From NCBI GenBank assembly GCA_023634235.1, contig JAMKCF010000003.1, positions 4,616,958 through 4,680,957 on the forward strand: a DNA stretch of 64,000 bases. The letters run 5' to 3'. This DNA comes from Pisaster brevispinus. Taxonomy: Eukaryota; Echinodermata; Asteroidea; Forcipulatida; Asteriidae. Of this stretch, positions 26,501 to 38,500 are shown in pieces; position 1 is the stretch's first letter, and each line of letters begins with the position of its first letter. Position numbers and translations under genes: made by a program. The notes beneath the pieces were generated by a model. That model saw only the letters and a program-made list of their open reading frames with translations, was not told the origin of the DNA and did no database searches.

Positions 26501-29500
26501 CTGTCCCATGAAGGGCTGTGCTATGAAGGGCTGTCCCATGAAAAGCTGTCCTATAAATGGTCTGTCCCATGAAGGGCTGTCCCATAAAGGGCTGTCCTAC
26601 GAAGGGCTGTCCTATGGCGGGCAGTCCCATGGTGGGTTGTCCTATGAAGGGCTGTCCTATGAAGGGCTGTCCCATGAAGGGCTGCTCATGAAGGGCTGTC
26701 CTATGAATGGCTGTCCTATGAAGGGCTGTCCTATGAAGGGCTGTCCCATGAAGGGAAGTCCCATGAAGGGCTGTCCTATGAAGGGCTATCCCGGGAAGGG
26801 CTGTCCCATGAAGGGCTGTCCCATGAAGGGCTGTCCCATGAAGGGCTGTCCCATGAAGGGCTGTCCCATGAATGGCTGTCCCATGAAGGGATGTCCTATG
26901 AAGGGCTGTCTCATGATGGGTTGTACTATGTCAAGCTGTCCCATGAAGGGCTGTCCCATGAACGGTTGTCCTAAAAAGGGCTGTCCTATGAAGGGCTGTC
27001 CAATGAAGGGCTCTCCCAAGAAGGGCTGTCCTATAAATGGACTGTCCCATGAAGAGCTGTCCCATAAAGGGCTGTCCTATGAAGGGCTGTCCTATATGTC
27101 GGGGTGTCCCATAAAGAGCTGTCCTATGAAGGGCCTTCCCATGCCGAGCTGTCCCATGTCGAGCTGTCCCATGAGGGGCAGTGTCATGAAGGACTGTCCT
27201 ATGAAGGGCTGTCCTATGAAGGGCTGTCACATGAAGGGCTGTCCTATAAATGGGCTGTCCCATGAGGGGCTGTCCCATGAAGGGCTGTTCTATGAAGGGC
27301 TTTCCCAGAAAGGGCTTTCCCATAAAGGGCTGTCCCATGAAGGGCTGTCGCATGAAGGGCTGTCCCATGAAGGGCTGTCCCATGAAGGACTGTCCCATGA
27401 AGGGCTGTCCCATGAAGGGCTGTCCCATGAAGGGCTGTCCCATAAAGAGCTGTCCTATGAAGGGCTTTCCCATAAAGGGCTTTCCCATAAAGGGCTGTCC
27501 CATGAAGGGCTGTTGCATGAAGGGCTGTCCCATGAAGGGCTTTCCCATGAAGGGCTGTCCTATGAATGGTTTTCCCCATGAAGGGCTGTCCTATGAAGGG
27601 CATTCCCATGAAGGGTTGTGCTATGAAGGGCTGTCCCATGTCGGGCTGTCCCATGAGGGGCAGTGTCATGAAGGGTTGTCCTATGAAGGGCTGTCATATG
27701 AAGGGCTGTCACATGAAGGGCTGTCCTATAAATGGGCTGTCCTATAAATGGGCTGTCCCATGAAGGGCTGTCCCATAAAGAGCTGTCCCATGAAGGGCTG
27801 TCCTATGAAGGGCTTTCCCATGAAGGGCTGTCCCATGTCGAGCTGTCCCATGAGGGGCTGTCTCATGAAAGGTTGTCCTATGAAGGGCAGTCCCATCAAG
27901 GGCTGTCACATGAAGGGCTGTCACATGAAGGGCTGTCCCATGAAGGGCGGTCCCATGAAGGGCTGTCCCATGAAGGGCTGTCCAATGAAGGGCTGTCCAT
28001 GCAGGGCTGTCCCATGAAGGGCTGTCCCATGAAGGGCTGTCCCATGAAGGGCTGTCCCATGAAGGGCTCTTCCATGAAGGGCTGTCCCATGAAGGGCTGT
28101 CTTATGAAGGGCTTTTACATCAAGGGCTGTCCCATGAAGGGCTGTACCATGAAGGGCTGTCCCATGAGGGGCTGTCCCATGAAGGGTTGTCCTATGAAGG
28201 GCTGTACTATGAAGGGCTGTCCCATGAAGGGCTGTCTCATGACTGGTTGTCCTATAAAGGGCTGTCCCATGAAGGGCTGTCCCATGAAGGGCTGTGCTAT
28301 GAAGGGCTGTCCCATGAAAAGCTGTCCTATAAATGGTCTGTCCCATGAAGGGCTGTCCCATAAAGGGCTGTCCTACGAAGGGCTGTCCTATGAAGGGCTC
28401 TCCTATGTCGGGCTGTCCCATGAAGGGTTGTGCTATGAAGGGCTGTCCCATGTCGGGCTGTCCTATGAGGGGCAGTGTCATGAAGGGTTGTCCAATGAAG
28501 GGCTGTTCTATGAAGGGCTTTCCCATAAAGGGCTTTCCCATCAAGGGCTGTCCCATGAAGGGCTGTTGCATGAAGGGGTGTCCCATGAAGGGCTTTCCCA
28601 TGAAGGGGTGTCCCATGAAGGGGTGTCCCATGAAGGGCTGTCCCATGAAGGGCTGTCCAATGAGGGGCAGTGTCATGAAGGGCTGTCCCATAAAGGGCTG
28701 TCCCATAAAGGGCTGTCCTATGAAGGGCTTTCCCATAAAGGGCTTTCCCATAAAGGGCTGTCCCATGAAGGGCTTTCCCATAAGGGCTGTCCTATGAATG
28801 GTTTTCCCATGAAGGGTTGTGCTATGAAGGGCTGTCCCATGTCGGGCTGTCCCATGAAGGGAAGTCCCATGAAGGGCTGTCCCATGAAGGGCTGTCCTAT
28901 GAAGGGCTGTCCTATGAAGGGCTGTCCCATAAAGGGCTGTCCCATGAAGGGAAGTCCCATGAAGGGCTGTCCCATGAAGGGCTGTCCTATGAAGGGCTGT
29001 CCTATGAAGGGCTGTCCCATGAAGGGAAGTCCCATGAAGGGCTGTCCCATGAAGGGCTGTCCTATGAAGGGCTGTCCCATGAAGGGCTGCTCATGAAGGG
29101 CTGTCCTATGAATGGCTGTCCTATGAAGGGCTGTCCTATGAAGGGCTGTCCCATGAAGGGAAGTCCCATGAAGGGCTGTCCTATGAAGGGCTATCCCGGG
29201 AAGGGCTGTCCCATGAAGGGCTGTCCCATGAAGGGCTGTCCCATGAAGGGCTGTCCCATGAAGGGCTGTCCCATGAATGGCTGTCCCATGAAGGGATGTC
29301 CTATGAAGGGCTGTCTCATGATGGGTTGTACTATGTCAAGCTGTCCCATGAAGGGCTGTCCCATGAACGGTTGTCCTAAAAAGGGCTGTCCTATGAAGGG
29401 CTGTCCCATGAAGGGCTCTCCCAAGAAGGGCTGTCCTATAAATGGACTGTCCCATGAAGAGCTGTCCTATGAAGGGCTGTCCTATATGTCGGGGTGTCCC

Positions 29501-32500
29501 ATAAAGAGCTGTCCTATGAAGGGCCTTCCCATGCCGAGCTGTCCCATGTCGAGCTGTCCCATGAGGGGCAGTGTCATGAAGGACTGTCCTATGAAGGGCT
29601 GTCCTATGAAGGGCTGTCACATGAAGGGCTGTCCTATAAATGGGCTGTCCCATGAGGGGCTGTCCCATGAAGGGCTGTTCTATGAAGGGCTTTCCCAGAA
29701 AGGGCTTTCCCATAAAGGGCTGTCCCATGAAGGGCTGTCGCATGAAGGGCTGTCCCATGAAGGGCTGTCCCATGAAGGACTGTCCCATGAAGGGCTGTCC
29801 CATGAAGGGCTGTCCCATGAAGGGCTGTCCCATAAAGAGCTGTCCTATGAAGGGCTTTCCCATAAAGGGCTTTCCCATAAAGGGCTGTCCCATGAAGGGC
29901 TGTTGCATGAAGGGCTGTCCCATGAAGGGCTTTCCCATGAAGGGCTGTCCTATGAATGGTTTTCCCCATGAAGGGCTGTCCTATGAAGGGCTTTCCCATG
30001 AAGGGTTGTGCTATGAAGGGCTGTCCCATGTCGGGCTGTCCCATGAGGGGCAGTGTCATGAAGGGTTGTCCTATGAAGGGCTGTCATATGAAGGTCTGTC
30101 ACATGAAGGGCTGTCCTATAAATGGGCTGTCCTATAAATGGGCTGTCCCATGAAGGGCTGTCCCATAAAGAGCTGTCCCATGAAGGGCTGTCCTATGAAG
30201 GGCTTTCCCATGAAGGGCTGTCCCATGTCGAGCTGTCCCATGAGGGGCTGTCTCATGAAAGGTTGTCCTATGAAGGGCAGTCCCATCAAGGGCTGTCACA
30301 TGAAGGGCTGTCACATGAAGGGCTGTCACATGAAGGGCTGTCCCATGAAGGGCGGTCCCATGAAGGGCTGTCCCATGAAGGGCTGTCCAATGAAGGGCTG
30401 TCCATGCAGGGCTGTCCCATGAAGGGCTGTCCCATGAAGGGCTGTCCTATGAAGGGCTGTCCCATGAAGGGCTCTTCCATGAAGGGCTGTCCCATGAAGG
30501 GCTGTCTTATGAAGGGCTGTTACATCAAGGGCTGTCCCATGAAGGGCTGTCCCATGAAGGGCTGTCCCATGAGGGGCTGTCCCATGAAGGGTTGTCCTAT
30601 GAAGGGCTGTACTATGAAGGGCTGTCCCATGAAGGGCTGTCTCATGAATGGTTGTCCTATAAAGGGCTGTCCCATGAAGGGCTGTCCCATGAAGGGCTGT
30701 GCTATGAAGGGCTGTCCCATGAAAAGCTGTCCTATAAATGGTCTGTCCCATGAAGGGCTGTCCCATAAAGGGCTGTCCTACGAAGGGCTGTCCTATGAAG
30801 GGCTCTCCTATGTCGGGCTGTCCCATGAAGGGTTGTGCTATGAAGGGCTGTCCCATGTCGGGCTGTCCTATGAGGGGCAGTGTCATGAAGGGTTGTCCAA
30901 TGAAGGGCTGTCCTATGAAGGGCTCTCCTATGTCGGGCTGTCCCATGAAGGGTTGTGCTATGAAGGGCTGTCCCATGTCGGGCTGTCCTATGAGGGGCAG
31001 TGTCATGAAGGGTTGTCCAATGAAGGGCTGTTCTATGAAGGGCTTTCCCATAAAGGGCTTTCCCATCAAGGGCTGTCCCATGAAGGGCTGTTGCATGAAG
31101 GGGTGTCCCATGAAGGGCTTTCCCATGAAGGGGTGTCCCATGAAGGGGTGTCCCATGAAGGGCTGTCCAATGAGGGGCAGTGTCATGAAGGGCTGTCCCA
31201 TAAAGGGCTGTCCTATGAAGGCCTTTCCCATAAAAGGCTTTCCCATAAAGGGCTGTCCCATGAAGGGCTTTCCCATAAGGGCTGTCCTATGAATGGTTTT
31301 CCCATGAAGGGTTGTGCTATGAAGGGCTGTCCCATGTCGGGCTGTCCCATGAGGGGCAGTCCTATAAATGGGCTGTCCCATGAAGGGCTGTCCCATAAAG
31401 AGCTGTCCCATGAAGGGCTGTCCCATGAAGGGCTTTCCCATAAAGGGCTGTCGCATGAAGGGCTGTCCCATAAAGGGCTTTTCCATGAAGGGCTATCCTA
31501 TGAAGGGCTGTCCCATGAAAAGCTGTCCTAAGAATGGTTTTTCCATGAAGGGTTGTGCTATGAAGGGCTGTCCCATGTCGGGCTGTCCCAAGAGGGGCTG
31601 TCTCATGAAGGGTTCTCCTGAGAAGGGCTGTCGCATGAAGGGCTGTCCCATGAAGGGCTGTCCAATGAAGGGGTGTCCTATGAATGGTTTTCCCCATGAA
31701 GGGCTGTCCTATGAAGGGCTTTCCCATGAAGGGTTGTGCTATGAAGGGCTGTCCCATGTCGGGCTGTCCCATGAGGGGCAGTGTCATGAAGGGTTGTCCT
31801 ATGAAGGGCTGTCATATGAAGCGCTGTCCTATAAATGGGCTGTCCTATAAATGGGCTGTCCCATGAAGGGCTGTCCCATAAAGAGCTGTCCCATGAAGGG
31901 CTGTCCTATGAAGGGCTTTCCCATGAAAGGTTGTCCTATGAAGGGCAGTCCCATCAAGGGCTGTCACATGAAGGGCTGTCACATGAAGGGCTGTCCCATG
32001 AAGGGCGGTCCCATGAAGGGCTGTCCCATGAAGGGCTGTCCAATGAAGGGCTGTCCATGCAGGGCTGTCCCATGAAGGGCTGTCCCATGAAGGGCTGTCC
32101 TATGAAGGGCTGTCCCATGAAGGGCTCTTCCATGAAGGGCTGTCCCATGAAGGGCTGTCTTATGAAGGGCTGTTACATCAAGGGCTGTCCCATGAAGGGC
32201 TGTCCCATGAAGGGCTGTCCCATGAGGGGCTGTCCCATGAAGGGTTGTCCTATGAAGGGCTGTACTATGAAGGGCTGTCCCATGAAGGGCTGTCTCATGA
32301 ATGGTTGTCCTATAAAGGGCTGTCCCATGAAGGGCTGTCCCATGAAGGGCTGTGCTATGAAGGGCTGTCCCATGAAAAGCTGTCCTATAAATGGTCTGTC
32401 CCATGAAGGGCTGTCCCATAAAGGGCTGTCCTACGAAGGGCTGTCCTATGAAGGGCTCTCCTATGTCGGGCTGTCCCATGAAGGGTTGTGCTATGAAGGG

Positions 32501-34133
32501 CTGTCCCATGTCGGGCTGTCCTATGAGGGGCAGTGTCATGAAGGGTTGTCCAATGAAGGGCTGTTCTATGAAGGGCTTTCCCATAAAGGGCTTTCCCATC
32601 AAGGGCTGTCCCATGAAGGGCTGTTGCATGAAGGGGTGTCCCATGAAGGGCTTTCCCATGAAGGGGTGTCCCATGAAGGGGTGTCCCATGAAGGGCTGTC
32701 CCATGAAGGGCTGTCCAATGAGGGGCAGTGTCATGAAGGGCTGTCCCATAAAGGGCTGTCCTATGAAGGGCTTTCCCATAAAAGGCTTTCCCATAAAGGG
32801 CTGTCCCATGAAGGGCTTTCCCATAAGGGCTGTCCTATGAATGGTTTTCCCATGAAGGGTTGTGCTATGAAGGGCTGTCCCATGTCGGGCTGTCCCATGA
32901 GGGGCAGTCCTATAAATGGGCTGTCCCATGAAGGGCTGTCCCATAAAGAGCTGTCCCATGAAGGGCTGTCCCATGAAGGGCTTTCCCATAAAGGGCTGTC
33001 GCATGAAGGGCTGTCCCATAAAGGGCTTTTCCATGAAGGGCTATCCTATGAAGGGCTGTCCCATGAAAAGCTGTCCTAAGAATGGTTTTTCCATGAAGGG
33101 TTGTGCTATGAAGGGCTGTCCCATGTCGGGCTGTCCCAAGAGGGGCTGTCTCATGAAGGGTTCTCCTGAGAAGGGCTGTCGCATGAAGGGCTGTCCCATG
33201 AAGGGCTGTCCCATGAAGGGCTGTCCTATGAATGGTTTTCCCCATGAAGGGCTGTCCTATGAAGGGCTTTCCCATGAAGGGTTGTGCTATGAAGGGCTGT
33301 CCCATGTCGGGCTGTCCCATGAGGGGCAGTGTCATGAAGGGTTGTCCTATGAAGGGCTGTCATATGAAGGGCTGTCACATGAAGGGCTGTCCTATAAATG
33401 GGCTGTCCTATAAATGGGCTGTCCCATGAAGGGCTGTCCCATAAAGAGCTGTCCCATGAAGGGCTGTCCTATGAAGGGCTTTCCCATGAAGGGCTGTCCC
33501 ATGTCGAGCTGTCCCATGAGGGGCTGTCTCATGAAAGGTTGTCCTATGAAGGGCAGTCCCATCAAGGGCTGTCACATGAAGGGCTGTCACATGAAGGGCT
33601 GTCCCATGAAGGGCTGTCCTATGAATGGTTTTCCCCATGAAGGGCTGTCCTATGAAGGGCTTTCCCATGAAGGGTTGTGCTATGAAGGGCTGTCCCATGT
33701 CGGGCTGTCCCATGAGGGGCAGTGTCATGAAGGGTTGTCCTATGAAGGGCTGTCATATGAAGGGCTGTCACATGAAGGGCTGTCCTATAAATGGGCTGTC
33801 CTATAAATGGGCTGTCCCATGAAGGGCTGTCCCATAAAGAGCTGTCCCATGAAGGGCTGTCCTATGAAGGGCTTTCCCATGAAGGGCTGTCCCATGTCGA
33901 GCTGTCCCATGAGGGGCTGTCTCATGAAAGGTTGTCCTATGAAGGGCAGTCCCATCAAGGGCTGTCACATGAAGGGCTGTCACATGAAGGGCTGTCCCAT
34001 GAAGGGCGGTCCCATGAAGGGCTGTCCCATGAAGGGCTGTCCAATGAAGGGCTGTCCATGCAGGGCTGACCCATGAAGGGCTGTCCCATGAAGGGCTCTT
34101 CCATGAAGGGCTGTCCCATGAAGGGCTGTCTTA
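17541..34133. repeat. 15-bp satellite array, block B2 (type B higher-order repeats)
   Basis: Same 15-bp unit but a different set of variants, including GGGAAGTCCCATGAA, GGGCAGCTCATGAAG, CTATCCCGGGAAGGG, TCCTATTATGAAGGG and CATGCAGGGCTG. Large blocks repeat with little change: about 18,408-19,340 recurs at 20,825-21,757 (offset 2,417 bp). The segment starting near 22,858 recurs at 25,010, 26,786 and 29,191 (offsets 2,152, 1,776 and 2,405). The segment starting near 24,187 recurs at 26,339, 28,115, 30,520 and 32,173. The block ends at TTA 34131-34133, the left target duplication of the second transposon. Confidence 0.95.
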
Positions 34134-35523
34134 GGGAGCACGTATCAATTTAACCGCCCGAGAACTAGGCCGAAACTGGCCGAATCGCCCAGGGCTATGA
34201 TGAGCATCATTATCAACAGGTCAATGCACACCGCAAGGTTTCATCACTGGCATATTCATGATCTCATAGCGCCTGCTACCCAGCTTTGGGTACACAAAGG
34301 AATATATAGGTGACTGTTAATCCCTGATGACTTGGACAAAGGCCCTTTGTGCCCGGATTAGTGAAGGTTTAAGACCATAAACTTCCAACTATAATCCATG
34401 AGTTCTATTGGGGGTTTAGGTATGACTGCATTTGCCAAGAAAAAGAAAAACAATTAGGAATGATTTCAACTGAATTCTGCTGTTAAAATGTTAAAAACAC
34501 TTTGTACAACTACGATCTGAAAATCTTTGGTGATGCAGAGATGAATCGGAGTAGGAATATAAACATAAGGCTGGACTTACAGTTAAACGGCACAGGACCA
34601 AGGAAGATTAGAATTATTTCTCCGTATAATATAACCTCCATTTATAATTCCAAGAAACAATTGTGGATTCAGCTATGTTTGCCTTCCGCAACAAACAATT
34701 TGTTTCTTATAATTATGGTGTTGCGTGATTAAAATGTGCCGCCTTCATTGGTGGTTTTTTGTTTGTTTTTTTGCGTACTAATTATTTTGCGACGCAAAAA
34801 GAAGTCCAACGGGAAAAAAGCCTTACAAAAACCATAATGTATTACTTTCCATTATTGTTCAGCACACACGGATAATTTAGTCACTGAAATACTTTTATCA
34901 CACTATCTATATTGTGTACGGACGCAAATTTACTAACGTTTAATCATTTCGAGATATGTCTTTTTAAATAAACGAACACTTGGCTGAGGCTGGTACACAT
35001 TTCTGTCTAAAAAATGAATTAATTGAACAAGAGGGCACACTTTAGCATAGTTCCTTGTATTGTATCACGCACGTAAATGTATCAACTTGCCTGGCACACG
35101 ACCTGTGGAAGCTTCGTTGTGAGCAAACCTTTACGGCAGATTCTGTGAAGATTTATTTCTAAATAATATCCGTCAGTCCCCATGACTTGTTGTAAAGAAA
35201 TTGGAAGCGAAACCATTCCGGCTATTTCAAACAGCTTATTCAGTCTAGAGTTGTGGGCAGTAATCCTATAATCCCTTACTTGCCAGCCACTTGACAAAGG
35301 ACCAGTCCAGCCTTTTGTAGCTGCCCCTGGCCCATCCAGATCCAACAACCATTGTGTTGAGGTAGTGAAGGTTTAATGAGCAAAGGTGAGCAAATTTGAC
35401 ACTTGGTATGCGGATTATTCATGACACCAGTCATTTCTATTGTAAAAGCCTTCACAGCAGAGGGCCGCCAGATTCGGCCAGATTCGGCCTAGCTCTCGGG
35501 CGGTTAAATTGATACGTGCTCCC
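34134..35523 (-). mobile_element. Non-autonomous DNA transposon, copy 2 (inverted)
   Basis: Reverse-complement copy of the element at 14,240-15,629, with the same 1,390-bp length and the same 53-bp TIRs. TTA at 34131-34133 is repeated at 35524-35526. Read in element orientation both copies are flanked by TAA. Joining the flanks at one TTA gives a sequence that also occurs uninterrupted near 36,886-36,950, including a rare GAAAGGCTG unit, so this is a real insertion into one higher-order repeat copy. The two copies are nearly identical in the parts compared; one clear difference is at 15,135 versus 34,628. High identity and intact TIRs suggest recent activity. The flanking satellite differs, so these are independent insertions and not one duplicated insertion. 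Confidence 0.85.
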
Positions 35524-38500
35524 TTATGAAGGGCTGTTACATCAAGGGCTGTCCCATGAAGGGCTGTCCCATGAAAGGCTGTCCCATGAGGGGCTGTCCC
35601 ATGAAGGGTTGTCCTATGAAGGGCTGTACTATGAAGGGCTGTCCCATGAAGGGCTGTCTCATGAATGGTTGTCCTATAAAGGGCTGTCCCATGAAGGGCT
35701 GTCCCATGAAGGGCTGTGCTATGAAGGGCTGTCCCATGAAAAGCTGTCCTATAAATGGTCTGTCCCATGAAGGGCTGTCCCATAAAGGGCTGTCCTACGA
35801 AGGGCTGTCCTATGAAGGGCTCTCCTATGTCGGGCTGTCCCATGAAGGGTTGTGCTATGAAGGGCTGTCCCATGTCGGGCTGTCCTATGAGGGGCAGTGT
35901 CATGAAGGGTTGTCCAATGAAGGGCTGTTCTATGAAGGGCTTTCCCATAAAGGGCTTTCCCATCAAGGGCTGTCCCATGAAGGGCTGTTGCATGAAGGGG
36001 TGTCCCATGAAGGGCTTTCCCATGAAGGGGTGTCCCATGAAGGGGTGTCCCATGAAGGGCTGTCGCATGAAGGGCTGTCCCATAAAGGGCTTTTCCATGA
36101 AGGGCTATCCTATGAAGGGCTGTCCCATGAAAAGCTGTCCTAAGAATGGTTTTCCCATGAAGGGCTTTCCCATAAAGGGCTGTCGCATGAAGGGCTGTCC
36201 CATAAAGGGCTTTTCCATGAAGGGCTATCCTATGAAGGGCTGTCCCATGAAAAGCTGTCCTAAGAATGGTTTTTAGATGAAGGGTTGTGCTATGAAGGGC
36301 TGTCCCATGTCGGGCTGTCCCAAGAGGGGCTGTCTCATGAAGGGTTCTCCTGAGAAGGGCTGTCGCATGAAGGGCTGTCCCATGAAGGGCTGTCCCATGA
36401 AGGGCTGTCCTATGAATGGTTTTCCCCATGAAGGGCTGTCCTATGAAGGGCTTTCCCATGAAGGGTTGTGCTATGAAGGGCTGTCCCATGTCGGGCTGTC
36501 CCATGAGGGGCAGTGTCATGAAGGGTTGTCCTATGAAGGGCTGTCCTATAAATGGGCTGTCCCATGAAGGGCTGTCCCATAAAGAGCTGTCCCATGAAGG
36601 GCTGTCCTATGAAGGGCTTTCCCATGAAGGGCTGTCCCATGTCGAGCTGTCCCATGAGGGGCTGTCTCATGAAAGGTTGTCCTATGAAGGGCAGTCCCAT
36701 CAAGGGCTGTCACATGAAGGGCTGTCACATGAAGGGCTGTCCCATGAAGGGCGGTCCCATGAAGGGCTGTCCCATGAAGGGCTGTCCAATGAAGGGCTGT
36801 CCATGCAGGGCTGTCCCATGAAGGGCTGTCCCATGAAGGGCTGTCCCATGAAGGGCTCTTCCATGAAGGGCTGTCCCATGAAGGGCTGTCTTATGAAGGG
36901 CTGTTACATCAAGGGCTGTCCCATGAAGGGCTGTCCCATGAAAGGCTGTCCCATGAGGGGCTGTCCCATGAAGGGTTGTCCTATGAAGGGCTGTACTATG
37001 AAGGGCTGTCCCATGAAGGGCTGTCTCATGAATGGTTGTCCTATAAAGGGCTGTCCCATGAAGGGCTGTCCCATGAAGGGCTGTGCTATGAAGGGCTGTC
37101 CCATGAAAAGCTGTCCTATAAATGGTCTGTCCCATGAAGGGCTGTCCCATAAAGGGCTGTCCTACGAAGGGCTGTCCTATGAAGGGCTCTCCTATGTCGG
37201 GCTGTCCCATGAAGGGTTGTGCTATGAAGGGCTGTCCCATGTCGGGCTGTCCTATGAGGGGCAGTGTCATGAAGGGTTGTCCAATGAAGGGCTGTTCTAT
37301 GAAGGGCTTTCCCATAAAGGGCTTTCCCATCAAGGGCTGTCCCATGAAGGGCTGTTGCATGAAGGGGTGTCCCATGAAGGGCTTTCCCATGAAGGGGTGT
37401 CCCATGAAGGGGTGTCCCATGAAGGGCTGTCGCATGAAGGGCTGTCCCATAAAGGGCTTTTCCATGAAGGGCTATCCTATGAAGGGCTGTCCCATGAAAA
37501 GCTGTCCTAAGAATGGTTTTCCCATAAAGGGCTTTCCCATAAAGGGCTGTCCCATGAAGGGCTTTCCCATAAGGGCTGTCCTATGAATGGTTTTCCCATG
37601 AAGGGTTGTGCTATGAAAGGCTGTCCCATGTCGGGCTGTCCCATGAGGGGCAGTGTCATGAAGGGTTGTCCTATGAAGGGCTCTCCTAAGAAGGGCTGTC
37701 ACATGAAGGGCTGTCCTATAAATGGGCTGTCCCATGAAGGGCTGTCCCATAAAGAGCTGTCCCATGAAGGGCTGTCCCATGAAGGGCTTTCCCATAAAGG
37801 GCTGTCGCATGAAGGGCTGTCCCATAAAGGGCTTTTCCATGAAGGGCTATCCTATGAAGGGCTGTCCCATGAAAAGCTGTCCTAAGAATGGTTTTCCCAT
37901 GAAGGGTTGTGCTATGAAGGGCTGTCCCATGTCGGGCTGTCCCAAGAGGGGCTGTCTCATGAAGGGTTCTCCTGAGAAGGGCTGTCCCATGAAGGGCTGT
38001 CCCATGAAGGGCTGTCCCATAAAGGGCTGTCCCATTAAGGGCTGTCACATGAAGGGGTGTCCCATGAAGAGGTGTCCAATGAAGGGGTGTCCTATGAAGG
38101 GCTGTCCCATGAAGGGGTGTCCCATAACGGGGTGTCCTATGAAGGGCTTTCCCATAAAGGGCTTTCCCATAAAGGGCTGTCCCATGAAGGGCTGTCCCAT
38201 GAAGGGCTGTCCCATGAAGGGCTGTCGCATGAAGGGCTGTCCCATGAAGGGCTTTCCCATGAAGGGCTATCCTATGGAGGGCTGTCCTATAAATGGTTTT
38301 CCCATGAAGGGCTGTCCTATAAATGGTTTTCCCATGAAGGGTTGAGCTATGAAGGGCTGTCCCATGTCGGGCTGTCCTATGAAGGGCTTTCCCATAAAGG
38401 GCTTTCCCATAAAGGGCTTTCCCATAAAGGGCTGTCCCATGAAGGGCTGTTGCATGAAGGGCTGTCCCATGAAGGGCTTTCCCATGAAGGGCTGTCCTAT

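Noticed and set aside
14240..35523. The two 1,390-bp elements as LTRs of one 21-kb retrotransposon
   Set aside because: They are inverted relative to each other, each has its own terminal inverted repeats and target duplication, and only satellite lies between them.
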